NCBI GenBank assembly: GCA_021733925.1
Contig: JAIPJY010000033.1
Location: 1-64,000 of the forward strand
Length of the DNA stretch: 64,000 nucleotides
Direction: 5' to 3'
Source: Prosthecobacter sp.
GTDB lineage: Bacteria; Verrucomicrobiota; Verrucomicrobiia; Verrucomicrobiales; Verrucomicrobiaceae
Shown in pieces: positions 10,526 to 22,169 of this stretch; the first letter of the stretch is position 1; each line of letters opens with the position of its first letter. A program made the position numbers and the translations under genes. A model generated the notes under the pieces. That model had not been told where the DNA came from. It saw only the letters and a program-made list of their open reading frames with translations, and did no database searches.

Positions 10526-10891
10526 ATGCGCGCACGCATCATCAAAGACTTTCGTTTCGAGGCCGCCCAGACGCTGCCCAATCTTCCTGGCGACCACAAA
10601 TGCACCAAGATGCATGGTCATTCCTTCAAACTGGAGATTGCCGTCGAGGGCGAGGTGGATCCGACAATCGGCTGGGTCTATGACCACGCGGAAATCTCCA
10701 GGGCAATGAAGCCGATCATGGACCGACTGGATCACTCCTACCTCAATGAGATCGAAGGTCTGGAGAATCCCACCATTGAATACATGGCTGCATGGCTTTG
10801 GAAAAAGCTGGCCCCGCAGCTGCCGGGTCTCTGCGAGATCGTGATCCACGAAACACCCAACGCCCGTTGCGTGTTTCGTGGCGAGTTTTGA
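10526..10891 (+). CDS. queD: 6-carboxytetrahydropterin synthase, QueD family
   Basis: A 121-residue T-fold protein resembling E. coli QueD over its whole length, an enzyme that turns dihydroneopterin triphosphate into 6-carboxytetrahydropterin for queuosine synthesis. Seen are CTKMHGHSF with Cys26, His30 and His32, GEVDPTIGWVYDHAE, RLDHSYLN, GLENPT, and HETPNARC with the catalytic-type glutamate. The first zinc-ligand histidine of the usual FEAAHRLP is glutamine here (FEAAQTLP, Gln15), which could weaken zinc binding or mark a sub-family. No other queuosine gene is nearby. It converges with the next gene, leaving 4 bp between stop codons. Confidence 0.9.
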   Translation: MRARIIKDFRFEAAQTLPNLPGDHKCTKMHGHSFKLEIAVEGEVDPTIGWVYDHAEISRAMKPIMDRLDHSYLNEIEGLENPTIEYMAAWLWKKLAPQLPGLCEIVIHETPNARCVFRGEF

Positions 10892-10895
10892 TCGA

Positions 10896-13019
10896 TCAAG
10901 CCTTGGCCAAAAGGCGCGCTTTGCGCCGACGGCGGAGGGTCAGGACGGCAAGGCCCAGACTGCCCAGCAAGGCACGGGAGGGCTCAGGCACGGCGTCCAC
11001 ATGCAGCGTGAGTGAGCTGGCACCGATGGTGAACTGGCCGGCAAAGCCAGATGGCGTGGAACCGAAGGCAAGGTTGGAGAGAGACAGTCCGGAGACGGAG
11101 CTGTAATTCATCAGCGTGTAGTCCGAGCCCGAGGTCAGGCCATTGTTGAGGATGTCAAAAAGCGCGGTGCCTCCGCCCGTGAAGTTCAGCGAGCCGCCGA
11201 TGTTGAGCAGATCGGATGTGGTGCCGAGATCGAAGGCAAAGTGCGATCCGTCCATGATGTTGAGATTTCCATCAATGGTCAAGGTGCCCGGGCTGAGGCC
11301 GGGAGCGAGGGTGCCGCCGCTGGCGATGGAGACGTTTCCTGCAATGTCTCCCGTGCCATTCAGAGTTCCGGTGGAGTCAATGAAGACATCGCCCGAGCCG
11401 GTGGCGCTGCCGGTGGTGTTGGTGACACTCAGTGTGCCGCTGACGGTGGTGTTGCCGCTGTAGGTGCTGGCACCGGACAAAATGACGTTGCCGCTGGAGA
11501 TGTCCACGCTGCTGAAATTGGAGATCGCCCCTGCATAGCTGAAGGTGTTGCCTGCGCCTGGATCGAATTTGGCGGTGTTCGTGCCGGTGCCGCCGTCGAT
11601 GTCGCCTGTGATGGAACCTCCGGTGACGGTGAGCGTGTCATTGCCGCCTTGCAGGGCGATGGCTTTGCCGTTGTCTCCCGTGATGGTCCCAGCGTTGCTG
11701 AGGGTGTCGTTGCCATTGCCGGTTTGGATGGCGGCTCCGACAGTTAAAGCATCGCCTGCGCCGCGAATGGTCCCATCTGCATTGTTGGTGACGGTGTTGT
11801 CAAAGGTGCTGATCATCTGGATTGCGTAGCCGGTCGTGCCCCGGATGAGGCCGCTGTTGGTGATGCTGGTGGCAGCGAAGGCGTTGCCGGAGCTGGAGTT
11901 GTCCACCAAAATGCCATGACCCTCGATACCGGTGCCATCCAAGGCTCCGCCTGTGATCTCTGCTCCGGAGTAGTTGATGATCGTGCCTCCACCAATCGAA
12001 ACGCCTTCAGGATGGTTGGTCAAGGTGTCGGAGCCAACGCCATTGGCTCCAAGACCGCGGATGATGCCATGATTGTAAAGAGTGGTGATGCCGTCCACAT
12101 CGACGCCATCGCCGTCACCCACGTCGTAATGCGCACTGTCGTAATTGCCTGCAATGGTCCCATAGTTGGTGACCGTGGCGGAAGAGGAGGCTGCGGCGGC
12201 GCTGTTGTTGTCAATGTTGATGCCGGAGCCGTTCACGCCGGTGATGGTGCCGTCGACGTTGTTCGTCACGGTGATGTTGAATGAATTGACGGCGTCTGAG
12301 GCGGCACCTCCGGTGATGCCGTGGCGGCCGGAGATGGAGCCTCCATTGTTGTTGGTGATCTGAACCCCGGTGTTGGTCTGCGCATCGATGCCATCGCTGC
12401 TCGTGGCAGCAATCTGCGTCGTGACGGCGGTATCAACGATTGGCACAGCGAGGATGGAGCCATTGTTGACAATGGTGCCGTTCACGCCCGGACGCACGGC
12501 ATCCGCCGCCGTGGCTTTGAGCAGACCGGTGGAGTAGTTGGTGATGGTGGTCGTTCCGGAAGTGATGGCGGCGAGATCCAGCGCCTGTGCGCCTCCTGCT
12601 GAGGCATTGACGGAAATGATGCTGCCGTAGTTGTCCACCGTGACATTGTCGGAGGCCTTGTTGGCGCGGACGGTGTCAGAATCAGCGGACTGGATCAACG
12701 CACCAGCGTTGTTGGTGATGGCCATGGTGACGCTGGCCGTGTTGAGATCAATGGCCCTACCAGTTCCAGTCTGGCTGATGGTTCCGTTGTTCGTGATGCT
12801 GGCATTGTTACCCGTGACTGTGACGGCAACTGTTGCGCCGCTCACAGTGAGTGAGACGCCGCTGTTGACGGTGCCGGTTTGGCCGGAGCCGCTGCCCAGG
12901 GTCTGGGCGGTGGTGGAGTTGGAACTGATGACGAAGGTTGCCGCTTGAAGCGAGGCAACCGAGAGGAGGCTGGCAACCACAAGGGCGGCTGCGGAGATGT
13001 TGCGATGCTGAATTTTCAT
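10896..13019 (-). CDS. PEP-CTERM surface protein with autotransporter-type repeats
   Basis: A 707-residue exported protein. The ATG at 13019 opens into a signal peptide (MKIQHRNISAAALVVASLLSVASLQA); the longer frame to 13112 is not needed. The body is a Ser/Thr/Asn/Gly-rich beta-helix array with repeated ITNNGTI/VTNYGTI phrases, followed by an autotransporter-associated beta-strand repeat (GNVILSGASTYSGNTTVSG and GTGDIAGNVSIASGGTLAPGLSPG). The C-terminus is a PEP-CTERM sorting signal: VPEPS, a short hydrophobic helix, then RRRRKAR. No translocating beta-barrel is present, so export is probably by Sec plus exosortase, for which no gene is in the window. Its function is probably structural or adhesive. 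Confidence 0.88.
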   Translation of the reverse strand: MKIQHRNISAAALVVASLLSVASLQAATFVISSNSTTAQTLGSGSGQTGTVNSGVSLTVSGATVAVTVTGNNASITNNGTISQTGTGRAIDLNTASVTMAITNNAGALIQSADSDTVRANKASDNVTVDNYGSIISVNASAGGAQALDLAAITSGTTTITNYSTGLLKATAADAVRPGVNGTIVNNGSILAVPIVDTAVTTQIAATSSDGIDAQTNTGVQITNNNGGSISGRHGITGGAASDAVNSFNITVTNNVDGTITGVNGSGINIDNNSAAAASSSATVTNYGTIAGNYDSAHYDVGDGDGVDVDGITTLYNHGIIRGLGANGVGSDTLTNHPEGVSIGGGTIINYSGAEITGGALDGTGIEGHGILVDNSSSGNAFAATSITNSGLIRGTTGYAIQMISTFDNTVTNNADGTIRGAGDALTVGAAIQTGNGNDTLSNAGTITGDNGKAIALQGGNDTLTVTGGSITGDIDGGTGTNTAKFDPGAGNTFSYAGAISNFSSVDISSGNVILSGASTYSGNTTVSGTLSVTNTTGSATGSGDVFIDSTGTLNGTGDIAGNVSIASGGTLAPGLSPGTLTIDGNLNIMDGSHFAFDLGTTSDLLNIGGSLNFTGGGTALFDILNNGLTSGSDYTLMNYSSVSGLSLSNLAFGSTPSGFAGQFTIGASSLTLHVDAVPEPSRALLGSLGLAVLTLRRRRKARLLAKA

Positions 13020-13170
13020 GTTGGGGGGGCGAAAGCGCGCGCTTATGCGTGCGATGACAGCGGCTGTCGAAAGCCGCGGCGTTACGATTTCGCCTTGTGG
13101 CAATCCCGGCACACTGAGGGTGAAAATCCCGGACTCTGGCCGGCTCCAATATGGAAAAAACGTAACATGA

Positions 13171-13198
13171 CTTGTCGCCTTGCTTCCATGGCTATAGT
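13171..13198 (+). promoter_or_regulatory. Candidate promoter of the GMC oxidoreductase operon (leaderless)
   Basis: CTTGTC (13171-13176), a 16-bp spacer and TATAGT (13193-13198) precede the ATG at 13205 by six bases. A transcript from this promoter would begin at or beside the start codon, so it would be leaderless. Weak -35 box. Confidence 0.35.
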
Positions 13199-13204
13199 CC
13201 CGCT

Positions 13205-14983
13205 ATGCCTGTCCTTACCGAACGCAAAACGCAGCCGCAGTATGATGTCATTGTCGTGGGCTCTGGAGCCGGCGGCGGCATGGCGGCGATGATTCTGGCC
13301 TTGAATGGCGTGAAGGTTCTCATGATCGAGGCCGGGCGTAATTATGAGCCGGTGAAGGAGACGCCGATGTTCAACACACCGGAGATGGCGCCGCTTCGTG
13401 GTGCGGCCACGCCGGACAGTCCCTTTGGGTTTTATGATTCGAACATCGGCGGCTGGCAGGTGCCCGGTGAGCCCTATACCAACAAACTGGGAACGGAGGG
13501 CGACTTCTGGTGGTGGCGTGCGCGCATGCTCGGCGGGCGCACCAATCACTGGGGCCGCATCTCGCTGCGCTTCGGCGAGTTTGATTTCAAACCGAAATCC
13601 CGCGACGGCCTCGGAGTTGACTGGCCGATGAACTATGCCGACATGGCCCCGTGGTATGATCGCGTGGAGCAGTTGATCGGCGTTTATGGTGAGAACGATG
13701 GCATCGCGAATGCACCGAACTCATCTCCCGGCGTGCTGATGCCGCCACCGAAACCGCGAGTGGGTGAGTTGCTCGCGAAGAAGTCGGGTAGGAAGATTGG
13801 CGTGCCCGTCGTCGCCGCGCATCGGGCGGTGCTGAGCCAGCCGATGGACTGGAAAAATCTGCCGAAGGCGCTCTTCCCGAACAATCCCAAGGCGCAGGAA
13901 ATTCTCGGCAAGGACATGATGACACGCGCCGCCTGTTTTTGGGCCACGAACTGCATCCGCGGCTGCAGCATTCGTGCGAATTTTCAGAGCACGACTGTGC
14001 TGCTGCCGCCCGCGCTGGCCACGGGAAATCTCGACATCATCACAGATGCGATGGTGCGTGAAGTCGTGATGGATGACAGCGGCAAAGCCACCGGCGTGCA
14101 CTACATCGACAAGGTCACCCGCCGTGATGCCATTGCGAAAGCCCGCGTGGTCATTCTCGCTGCGAGCACCTGTGAAACCTCGCGCATCCTGCTGAATTCG
14201 AAGTCACGCGACAAAGCGGGCCTCGCCAACTCCTCAGGGCAGGTGGGGCGCAATCTCATGGACAGCGTCGGCACACGCCTGGGGGCGCACATTCCCGCCA
14301 TGGAAGACCTGCCGCCGATGAATGAAGATGGCGCGGGTGGACTGCACACTTATGTACCGTGGTGGCTGGTGAATGATCACGCCAAGCTCGGCTTTGCCCG
14401 GGGGTATCACATCGAGATGGGTGGTGGCCGGCAGATGCCGGAGGCGAAGAGCTTTGGTTATCTCGATGCGACTTCTCCGGGTGTGTATGGCCGCAAACTC
14501 AAGGAGGAGGCGCGCCGCTACTACGGTGCACAGTTCGGTTTTTCCGGACGCGGCGAGATGATTCCCAACAAGGACTGCTACAGCGAACTCGACCCCAACG
14601 TCGTGGATCAATGGGGCATTCCCGTGCTGCGTTTTCACTGGAAATGGAGCGATCACGAGATCAAACAGGCGGAGCACATGCAGCAGACCTTTGCGGAAAT
14701 GCTCGAAGGCATGGGGGGCAAGGCCAAACCGCTCAGCGGTGCGGATTCCATCCAGCGGCCCGGCGAGATCATCCATGAAGTCGGCACCGCGCGCATGGGC
14801 GACAAGGCGGCTGAGAGCGTCACCAATCAATACTGCCAGAGCTGGGACGTGAAGAATCTTTTCCTCATGGACGGCTCCGTCCTGCCCAGCAACCCCGACA
14901 AAAACCCCACGCTCACCATCCTTGCCCTCGCCTGGCGTTCCAGCGAATGGCTGATGGAGGAGATGAAACGGGGGAATCTGTGA
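13205..14983 (+). CDS. GMC-type FAD-dependent oxidoreductase (sugar/alcohol dehydrogenase)
   Basis: A 592-residue flavoprotein of the GMC family, whose members oxidise alcohol groups of sugars. The Rossmann motif GSGAGGG is at residues 19-25 after YDVIVV, and the C-terminal signature has HEVGTARMG with the active-site histidine, then NPDKNPTLTI with the partner asparagine. Start at 13205 (ATG) gives the normal N-terminus; the frame opens earlier only with TTG. It has no signal peptide of its own. The downstream operon supplies a membrane protein and a Tat-exported gluconate-2-dehydrogenase subunit-3-like protein, so it is likely co-exported as a complex (inference), passing electrons to a cytochrome not encoded here. 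Confidence 0.9.
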   Translation: MPVLTERKTQPQYDVIVVGSGAGGGMAAMILALNGVKVLMIEAGRNYEPVKETPMFNTPEMAPLRGAATPDSPFGFYDSNIGGWQVPGEPYTNKLGTEGDFWWWRARMLGGRTNHWGRISLRFGEFDFKPKSRDGLGVDWPMNYADMAPWYDRVEQLIGVYGENDGIANAPNSSPGVLMPPPKPRVGELLAKKSGRKIGVPVVAAHRAVLSQPMDWKNLPKALFPNNPKAQEILGKDMMTRAACFWATNCIRGCSIRANFQSTTVLLPPALATGNLDIITDAMVREVVMDDSGKATGVHYIDKVTRRDAIAKARVVILAASTCETSRILLNSKSRDKAGLANSSGQVGRNLMDSVGTRLGAHIPAMEDLPPMNEDGAGGLHTYVPWWLVNDHAKLGFARGYHIEMGGGRQMPEAKSFGYLDATSPGVYGRKLKEEARRYYGAQFGFSGRGEMIPNKDCYSELDPNVVDQWGIPVLRFHWKWSDHEIKQAEHMQQTFAEMLEGMGGKAKPLSGADSIQRPGEIIHEVGTARMGDKAAESVTNQYCQSWDVKNLFLMDGSVLPSNPDKNPTLTILALAWRSSEWLMEEMKRGNL

Positions 14984-14997
14984 GATCAGATCAATCA

Positions 14998-15495
14998 ATG
15001 GTTTTTGAGATGAATCGTACGTACAGAAATCGACGTCATGGGGTGGCAGATCGGTCACCTCGCGCAAAACCTAACCCGAGGAGGGCTCAATCACTGGCTC
15101 TTACGGGCGTGATCCTTGTCATTGTGGCTATGCTGCTCAAGGTCATTGGCTTGGTCATGCTTGCTCATGGGGCGGCGACGTTGGATCTCGGTAAGATTAA
15201 CGACGAGACGGCCCTCGCTGGAGCACTCGCTCCGTTTTTGTCAGCGCTTGCCAGTGCGGGCACAATTCTGACTGCTGGAGACTGGCTGCAGGTCATCGGA
15301 GCTGTGGTTGTCACTTACTCCTTTCAGTGGGGTGAGTACAGGGGGCGCTGGTTTTTTTGGGCGATGTTGATTCTCGCCTTGTTGGTTGTCTGGCAGCCTG
15401 TTGCCGGAACTGTTTTTGGCGTGTGGTGGTTTTGGTGCCTTGCTTGGACCCGCACTGAATTTTTCTCGAAACAGGGCATTCTCACCTCCCCATGA
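14998..15495 (+). CDS. Small three-helix membrane protein of unknown function
   Basis: Between the oxidoreductase and its partner lies a 165-residue protein with a basic N-terminus (RNRRHGVADRSPRAKPNPRR) and about three hydrophobic segments: LALTGVILVIVAMLLKVIGLV, a second from LAGALAPFLSALA to VIGAVVVTYSF, and a Trp-rich third (WFFWAMLILALLVVWQPVAG). The start may be 14998 or 15010. Its stop overlaps the next ATG by four bases (ATGA), indicating translational coupling. A faint resemblance to the MotA/TolQ/ExbB helix pattern (ALAGALAP) is too weak to name it. I do not recognise the family. Confidence 0.65.
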   Translation: MVFEMNRTYRNRRHGVADRSPRAKPNPRRAQSLALTGVILVIVAMLLKVIGLVMLAHGAATLDLGKINDETALAGALAPFLSALASAGTILTAGDWLQVIGAVVVTYSFQWGEYRGRWFFWAMLILALLVVWQPVAGTVFGVWWFWCLAWTRTEFFSKQGILTSP

Positions 15496-16151
15496 ACAGC
15501 GATCCCTCTCCCATCTCCCGTCGCCATGCCCTGAAGGGCCTCCTCAGTGGTGCTGCGGGTGCCGCCGCCGTGCCGGGCCTCGCCGCTCCGAATCAAACCG
15601 AACCGGCGCCACCGGTGCATCCCTCACGGTTTGTCTTTCACGACCCCGATTTCATGGGGACGCTGAAGTTTCCGTGGGAAAAGTTGCTGTCTGCCGAAGA
15701 ACTGGCCACCACGCAGGCCCTGGCCGATTTGATCCTGCCGAAGGATGAAACCTCGCCCGCTGCCTCCGAGGTCGGCGTTCCAGAATTTATCAATGAATGG
15801 GTCAGCGCCGATTATCCCGCACATCAGGAGGATCGTGAGACCCTGCGCGGCGGTCTCGGCTGGCTCAATACGGAGAGTTTTAAGCGCTTTTCGAGGCGTT
15901 TTGAGGAGCTGGGGGGCGATCAGCAGTCGCAGATCGTAGATGACATCTGCGGTGCGGCCAAAGTCAGCCCGGAGCACCATGTCGGGGCGGTCTTTTTCAA
16001 GCGTTTCCGCCAGCTCTGTATCGGCGGCTATTACAGCCACAGCCAGACCTGGAAAAGCCTTGGCTACGTGGGCAATATCACCATCGGCGGCCCTTATCCC
16101 GGGGTTTTGCCGGAGGTCATCGAGAAGCTGGGGCTTCAGGACGTGGTTTAG
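15492..16151 (+). CDS. Tat-exported gluconate 2-dehydrogenase subunit 3-like protein
   Basis: A 219-residue protein with a twin-arginine signal, SRRHALKGLLSG followed by an Ala-rich stretch (residues 9-32). The mature domain has the subunit-3 pattern: LSAEELATTQALADLILPKDETSPAASEVGVPEFINEW, then the C-terminal YYSHSQTWKSLGY and GPYPGVLPE. In known enzymes this small subunit pairs with a GMC flavoprotein and carries it through the Tat system. The GMC gene lies upstream in the same direction, supporting that role. It is coupled to the preceding gene by a 4-base overlap. Confidence 0.88.
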   Translation: MNSDPSPISRRHALKGLLSGAAGAAAVPGLAAPNQTEPAPPVHPSRFVFHDPDFMGTLKFPWEKLLSAEELATTQALADLILPKDETSPAASEVGVPEFINEWVSADYPAHQEDRETLRGGLGWLNTESFKRFSRRFEELGGDQQSQIVDDICGAAKVSPEHHVGAVFFKRFRQLCIGGYYSHSQTWKSLGYVGNITIGGPYPGVLPEVIEKLGLQDVV

Positions 16152-16259
16152 GCCCGGATTTGGGGCTGAAAAAGACTTCATTTGGAAGCAAAAAATCCCT
16201 TTGCTCACCCTTGCATCTTGCTAGTCTGAATGGGTCATCATCGAGCACGTTTCCGGTAG

Positions 16260-18872
<2,613 letters not shown>

Positions 18873-18899
18873 AGCGAATCAAGAGGCCAATTAGCTGAG

Positions 18900-19358
18900 A
18901 TGGGCACGGTCGATCTACATGAACTTAAAGTCTACCAACTCGCGATGCGAGTTGGGGAAGACGTGTGGACTGTGACCGCCGGTTGGGAATGGATCACGAA
19001 GCAGACGGTCGGATTGCACTGGGTTCGCGCTGCCGATTCCATTGCGGCCAACATCGCCGAAGGTTACGGACGCGGCTGCGCCAAAGAGAATGTCAGATTT
19101 TGTTACGATGCCCAGGGCTCTCTCCGCCAGACTCAAACATGGCTCGAAAAGGCGACTGCTCGAAGGTTCGTCACCGAAGCTGTGGCCAGAGACCTCTCAA
19201 TGAAACTCGACTCCCTCCGTCGCCAGCTCGACAGCCACATCGCTTCCTTCGATCTCACTCAACCCAACGCGGTTCGCGAAAATTCCAGAGACAGTTCCAT
19301 TCATCTTCTGCCTCTTGAAGAGCTCTTCTACCCACGCCCTTCCCCCTGGAATAATTGA
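18900..19358 (+). CDS. Four-helix bundle (S23 / 23S rRNA intervening-sequence-type) protein
   Basis: A 152-residue all-helical protein of the S23 family. The signature is VDLHELKVYQLAMRVGEDVW at the start, then ADSIAANIAEGYGRG and FCYDAQGSLRQTQTWLEKA. The family was first met inside intervening sequences of 23S rRNA genes, and many chromosomal copies have no known role. Here it sits in the same direction between gyrB (27 bp upstream) and gyrA (44 bp downstream), so it probably shares their transcript. The C-terminal about 30 residues are an unstructured extension. There is no rRNA in the window. Confidence 0.85.
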   Translation: MGTVDLHELKVYQLAMRVGEDVWTVTAGWEWITKQTVGLHWVRAADSIAANIAEGYGRGCAKENVRFCYDAQGSLRQTQTWLEKATARRFVTEAVARDLSMKLDSLRRQLDSHIASFDLTQPNAVRENSRDSSIHLLPLEELFYPRPSPWNN

Positions 19359-19402
19359 CTTTTTGACGGCTCTGCGCCGCCAGCCCTGACCTTTCCCAAC
19401 TC

Positions 19403-22057
19403 ATGCAAGATCCCAACATTCGCCCCATCTCTGTCGCTGAAGAAGTGAAGAACTCCTTCCTCGACTATTCGATGTCCGTCATCATCGCCCGTGCGCTGCC
19501 GGATGTCCGCGATGGTTTGAAGCCCTCCCAGCGCCGCATTCTGTATGCCATGCATGAGCTGTCGCTCTATCCGCCGAAGAAGCACATGAAGTGTGCGAAG
19601 ATCTGCGGTGACACCTCCGGTAACTACCATCCGCATGGTGAGGCGGTCATTTATCCGACGCTTGTCCACATGGGGCAGCCCTGGGCCATTCGTGAGCCAT
19701 TGATCGATCCCCAGGGGAACTTCGGTTCCGTGGAAGGCGATCCTCCGGCAGCCATGCGATATACGGAAGCCCGCATGACGCATCTGGGCGGCACTTTGAT
19801 GTCGGACATGGAGAAGGAGACCGTCGATTTCGTACCGAACTACGATGAACGTCTCACCGAACCGACGGTATTCCCGGCGGCGTTCCCCAATCTCATCGTC
19901 AATGGCGGCACCGGCATTGCCGTCGGCATGGCCACCAACATGCCGCCGCACAACCTCGGCGAAGTCGTGGATGCCGTGTGCTCGCAGATCGACAATCCGC
20001 AGATCACATGCACGGAGTTGCAGGCATTCATCAAAGGCCCCGATTTCCCGACGGGCTGCGTCATCCTCGGCACCAATGGAATCCGTGACTACATGGAAAC
20101 CGGCCACGGCAGCGTGCGCATCCGCGGTCAGGCGGAGATTGCCGAAAACGGCAACCGTGAGCAGATCATCATCACCGAGATTCCGTTCAACGTGAACCGC
20201 GCAGAGTTGGTGAAACGCATCGCCGAACTCGCGAACGAAAAAGTCATCGCCGAAATCAGCGGTGTTCGAGACGAGTCGGATGAAAACACCCGCGTCGTCA
20301 TCGACCTCAAGCGTGACGCTCGTGGTCAGGTCGTGCTGAACAATCTGTACAAGCACACCGCGCTGGAGTCGAGCTTCTCGATCCACATGCTCGCCATCGA
20401 CGGTGGCAAGCCGCGCGTGCTGAGCATGAAGGACGCGATTGCCTGCTACATCGAGCATCGTCGCGAGGTCATCATCCGCCGCACGCGCTTCCTGCTGAAG
20501 CAGGCCGAGTTCAAAGCTGAAAAACTCGAAGCCCAGCTTCTTGCGCTCGGCCATCTGGATGACTTCATCAAGATCATCCGCGACAGCAAGAACCGCGACG
20601 AAGCCCGCGAGCGCCTCAAGGCTTATAACTTCTCCATCACCACCGCCGAACAACTCGGCATCATGATTCGCGGTCAGGCCAGCATCGTGGGAGACAGCTA
20701 CATCTTCACTGACAAGCAGGTCGAAGACATCCTCGAACTCCGCCTCTACCAACTCGTTGGACTTGAGCGCGACAAGATCAAGGCGGATTACGACGATGTG
20801 CTCGTCAGCATCCGTGACTTCATGGACATCCTGGCCCGTGAAGCCCGAGTGCTGCAGATCATCAAGGATGAACTTCAGGCCATCCGCCTCAAGCACGCCA
20901 CCCCACGTCTGACACGCATTGAGGCTGCCGAGGGCGAGATCGAAAACATCGATCTCATCCCGAACGACCCGACCGTCGTCACCATGACGCACATGGGCAG
21001 CATCAAGCGCACCGCTACCGCCGAATACCGCGTGCAGGGTCGCGGCGGCAAGGGCCTCAAAGGCATGGAAACCCGCGATGCGCAGGGCGAGGACGAAGCC
21101 ACCGACTTTGTGGAGCGTCTCTTCAGCGCGCATCTGCACGACTTCCTGCTCTTCTTCACGAACACCGGCCGCATGTATGTGGAGCGTGTGCATCAGATTC
21201 CCGAAGCCTCGCGTACTGGCAAAGGGCGCAGCATCAAGAACATGCTCAATCTGCGCGCCGAGGAAAAGATCGCAGCCGTGCTCATCCTGGAAGCCCAGGG
21301 TCAGGAGGATGAAGCCATGTGGGCCGCTGACAAGTATGTGCTCTTCGCGACGAAGGACGGCACGGTGAAGAAAACCGCCCTCGAAGAATTCAAAAACTAC
21401 CGCAAGGACGGCATCATCGCCATCAAGCTCGATGAAGGCAACGACCTTGTCGATGTCGTTCTCACTGACGGCAACAAGGAGGTCTGCCTCGTCACCCATG
21501 AGGGCATGTTCGCGCGCTTCCATGAAACGGGAGGTGACCCTGAATCACCGAATCTGCGTTCGATTGGTCGTAACACCGCAGGTGTTCGCGGCATCACCCT
21601 GGACGATGGCGACTACATCGTCAGCTGCATCACGAACGAGCCCGACACCATGGTGCTCGTCGTCTCTGAGAACGGTCTCGGCAAGCGTACTGCCTTCGAT
21701 GAGTACCGCCTCCTCACCAATCGTGGCGGCAAAGGCGTGACCACAATGAATGTCACCGAGAAGACCGGCAAGGTCGTCGCTGCCAAGGCGGTGCATGACA
21801 AAGATGAACTCATGCTCATGACCACCAAGGGCCAGAGCGTGCGCATCCGCGTCTGCGACATCCGCGAAACCGGCCGCAATGCCCAGGGTGTCAAACTCAT
21901 GGGGCTCAAGGAAGGCGAAACCATCCAGGACGTGGCCACCGTGGTTGCCGATGAGGCAGAGTCCACTGAGGAAGAAGCTGCCGTGGTGGAGCCAGCTCCA
22001 GACGCACCCGCCGCTCCGGAGGCACCAGCAGCGGAAGACACGCCTGCGGCGGAATAA
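19403..22057 (+). CDS. gyrA: DNA gyrase subunit A
   Basis: An 884-residue DNA cleavage and rejoining subunit. It has the N-terminal signature SVIIARALPDVRDGLKPSQRR, the catalytic tyrosine Tyr120 in AAMRYTEARM, and a C-terminal beta-pinwheel with the GyrA-box-like QGRGGKG, which favours gyrase over topoisomerase IV. The tail is acidic and Pro/Ala-rich. In the quinolone region HPHGEAVIYPTLV, the positions equal to E. coli Ser83 and Asp87 are Ala81 and Pro85. A rho-independent terminator follows the stop codon. Confidence 0.96.
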   Translation: MQDPNIRPISVAEEVKNSFLDYSMSVIIARALPDVRDGLKPSQRRILYAMHELSLYPPKKHMKCAKICGDTSGNYHPHGEAVIYPTLVHMGQPWAIREPLIDPQGNFGSVEGDPPAAMRYTEARMTHLGGTLMSDMEKETVDFVPNYDERLTEPTVFPAAFPNLIVNGGTGIAVGMATNMPPHNLGEVVDAVCSQIDNPQITCTELQAFIKGPDFPTGCVILGTNGIRDYMETGHGSVRIRGQAEIAENGNREQIIITEIPFNVNRAELVKRIAELANEKVIAEISGVRDESDENTRVVIDLKRDARGQVVLNNLYKHTALESSFSIHMLAIDGGKPRVLSMKDAIACYIEHRREVIIRRTRFLLKQAEFKAEKLEAQLLALGHLDDFIKIIRDSKNRDEARERLKAYNFSITTAEQLGIMIRGQASIVGDSYIFTDKQVEDILELRLYQLVGLERDKIKADYDDVLVSIRDFMDILAREARVLQIIKDELQAIRLKHATPRLTRIEAAEGEIENIDLIPNDPTVVTMTHMGSIKRTATAEYRVQGRGGKGLKGMETRDAQGEDEATDFVERLFSAHLHDFLLFFTNTGRMYVERVHQIPEASRTGKGRSIKNMLNLRAEEKIAAVLILEAQGQEDEAMWAADKYVLFATKDGTVKKTALEEFKNYRKDGIIAIKLDEGNDLVDVVLTDGNKEVCLVTHEGMFARFHETGGDPESPNLRSIGRNTAGVRGITLDDGDYIVSCITNEPDTMVLVVSENGLGKRTAFDEYRLLTNRGGKGVTTMNVTEKTGKVVAAKAVHDKDELMLMTTKGQSVRIRVCDIRETGRNAQGVKLMGLKEGETIQDVATVVADEAESTEEEAAVVEPAPDAPAAPEAPAAEDTPAAE

Positions 22058-22073
22058 CATAAGGATTCGATGC

Positions 22074-22104
22074 AAAAGAGGCGCAGACATTCTGAGCCTC
22101 TTTT
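22074..22104 (+). terminator. Rho-independent terminator after gyrA
   Basis: AAAAGAGGC (22074-22082) pairs perfectly with GCCTCTTTT (22096-22104) around a 13-nt loop. The distal arm ends in a run of T. It lies 17 bp after the gyrA stop and before the next promoter region. Confidence 0.85.
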
Positions 22105-22169
22105 GACGTCCACGTCTGACGGATGGAATTAGCGGTAGAATGACGGCATGGGCATCGTTGAGATGCAGC

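Noticed and set aside
19328-21523. 731-residue open frame opposite gyrA
   Set aside because: It is antisense to gyrA; no motif.
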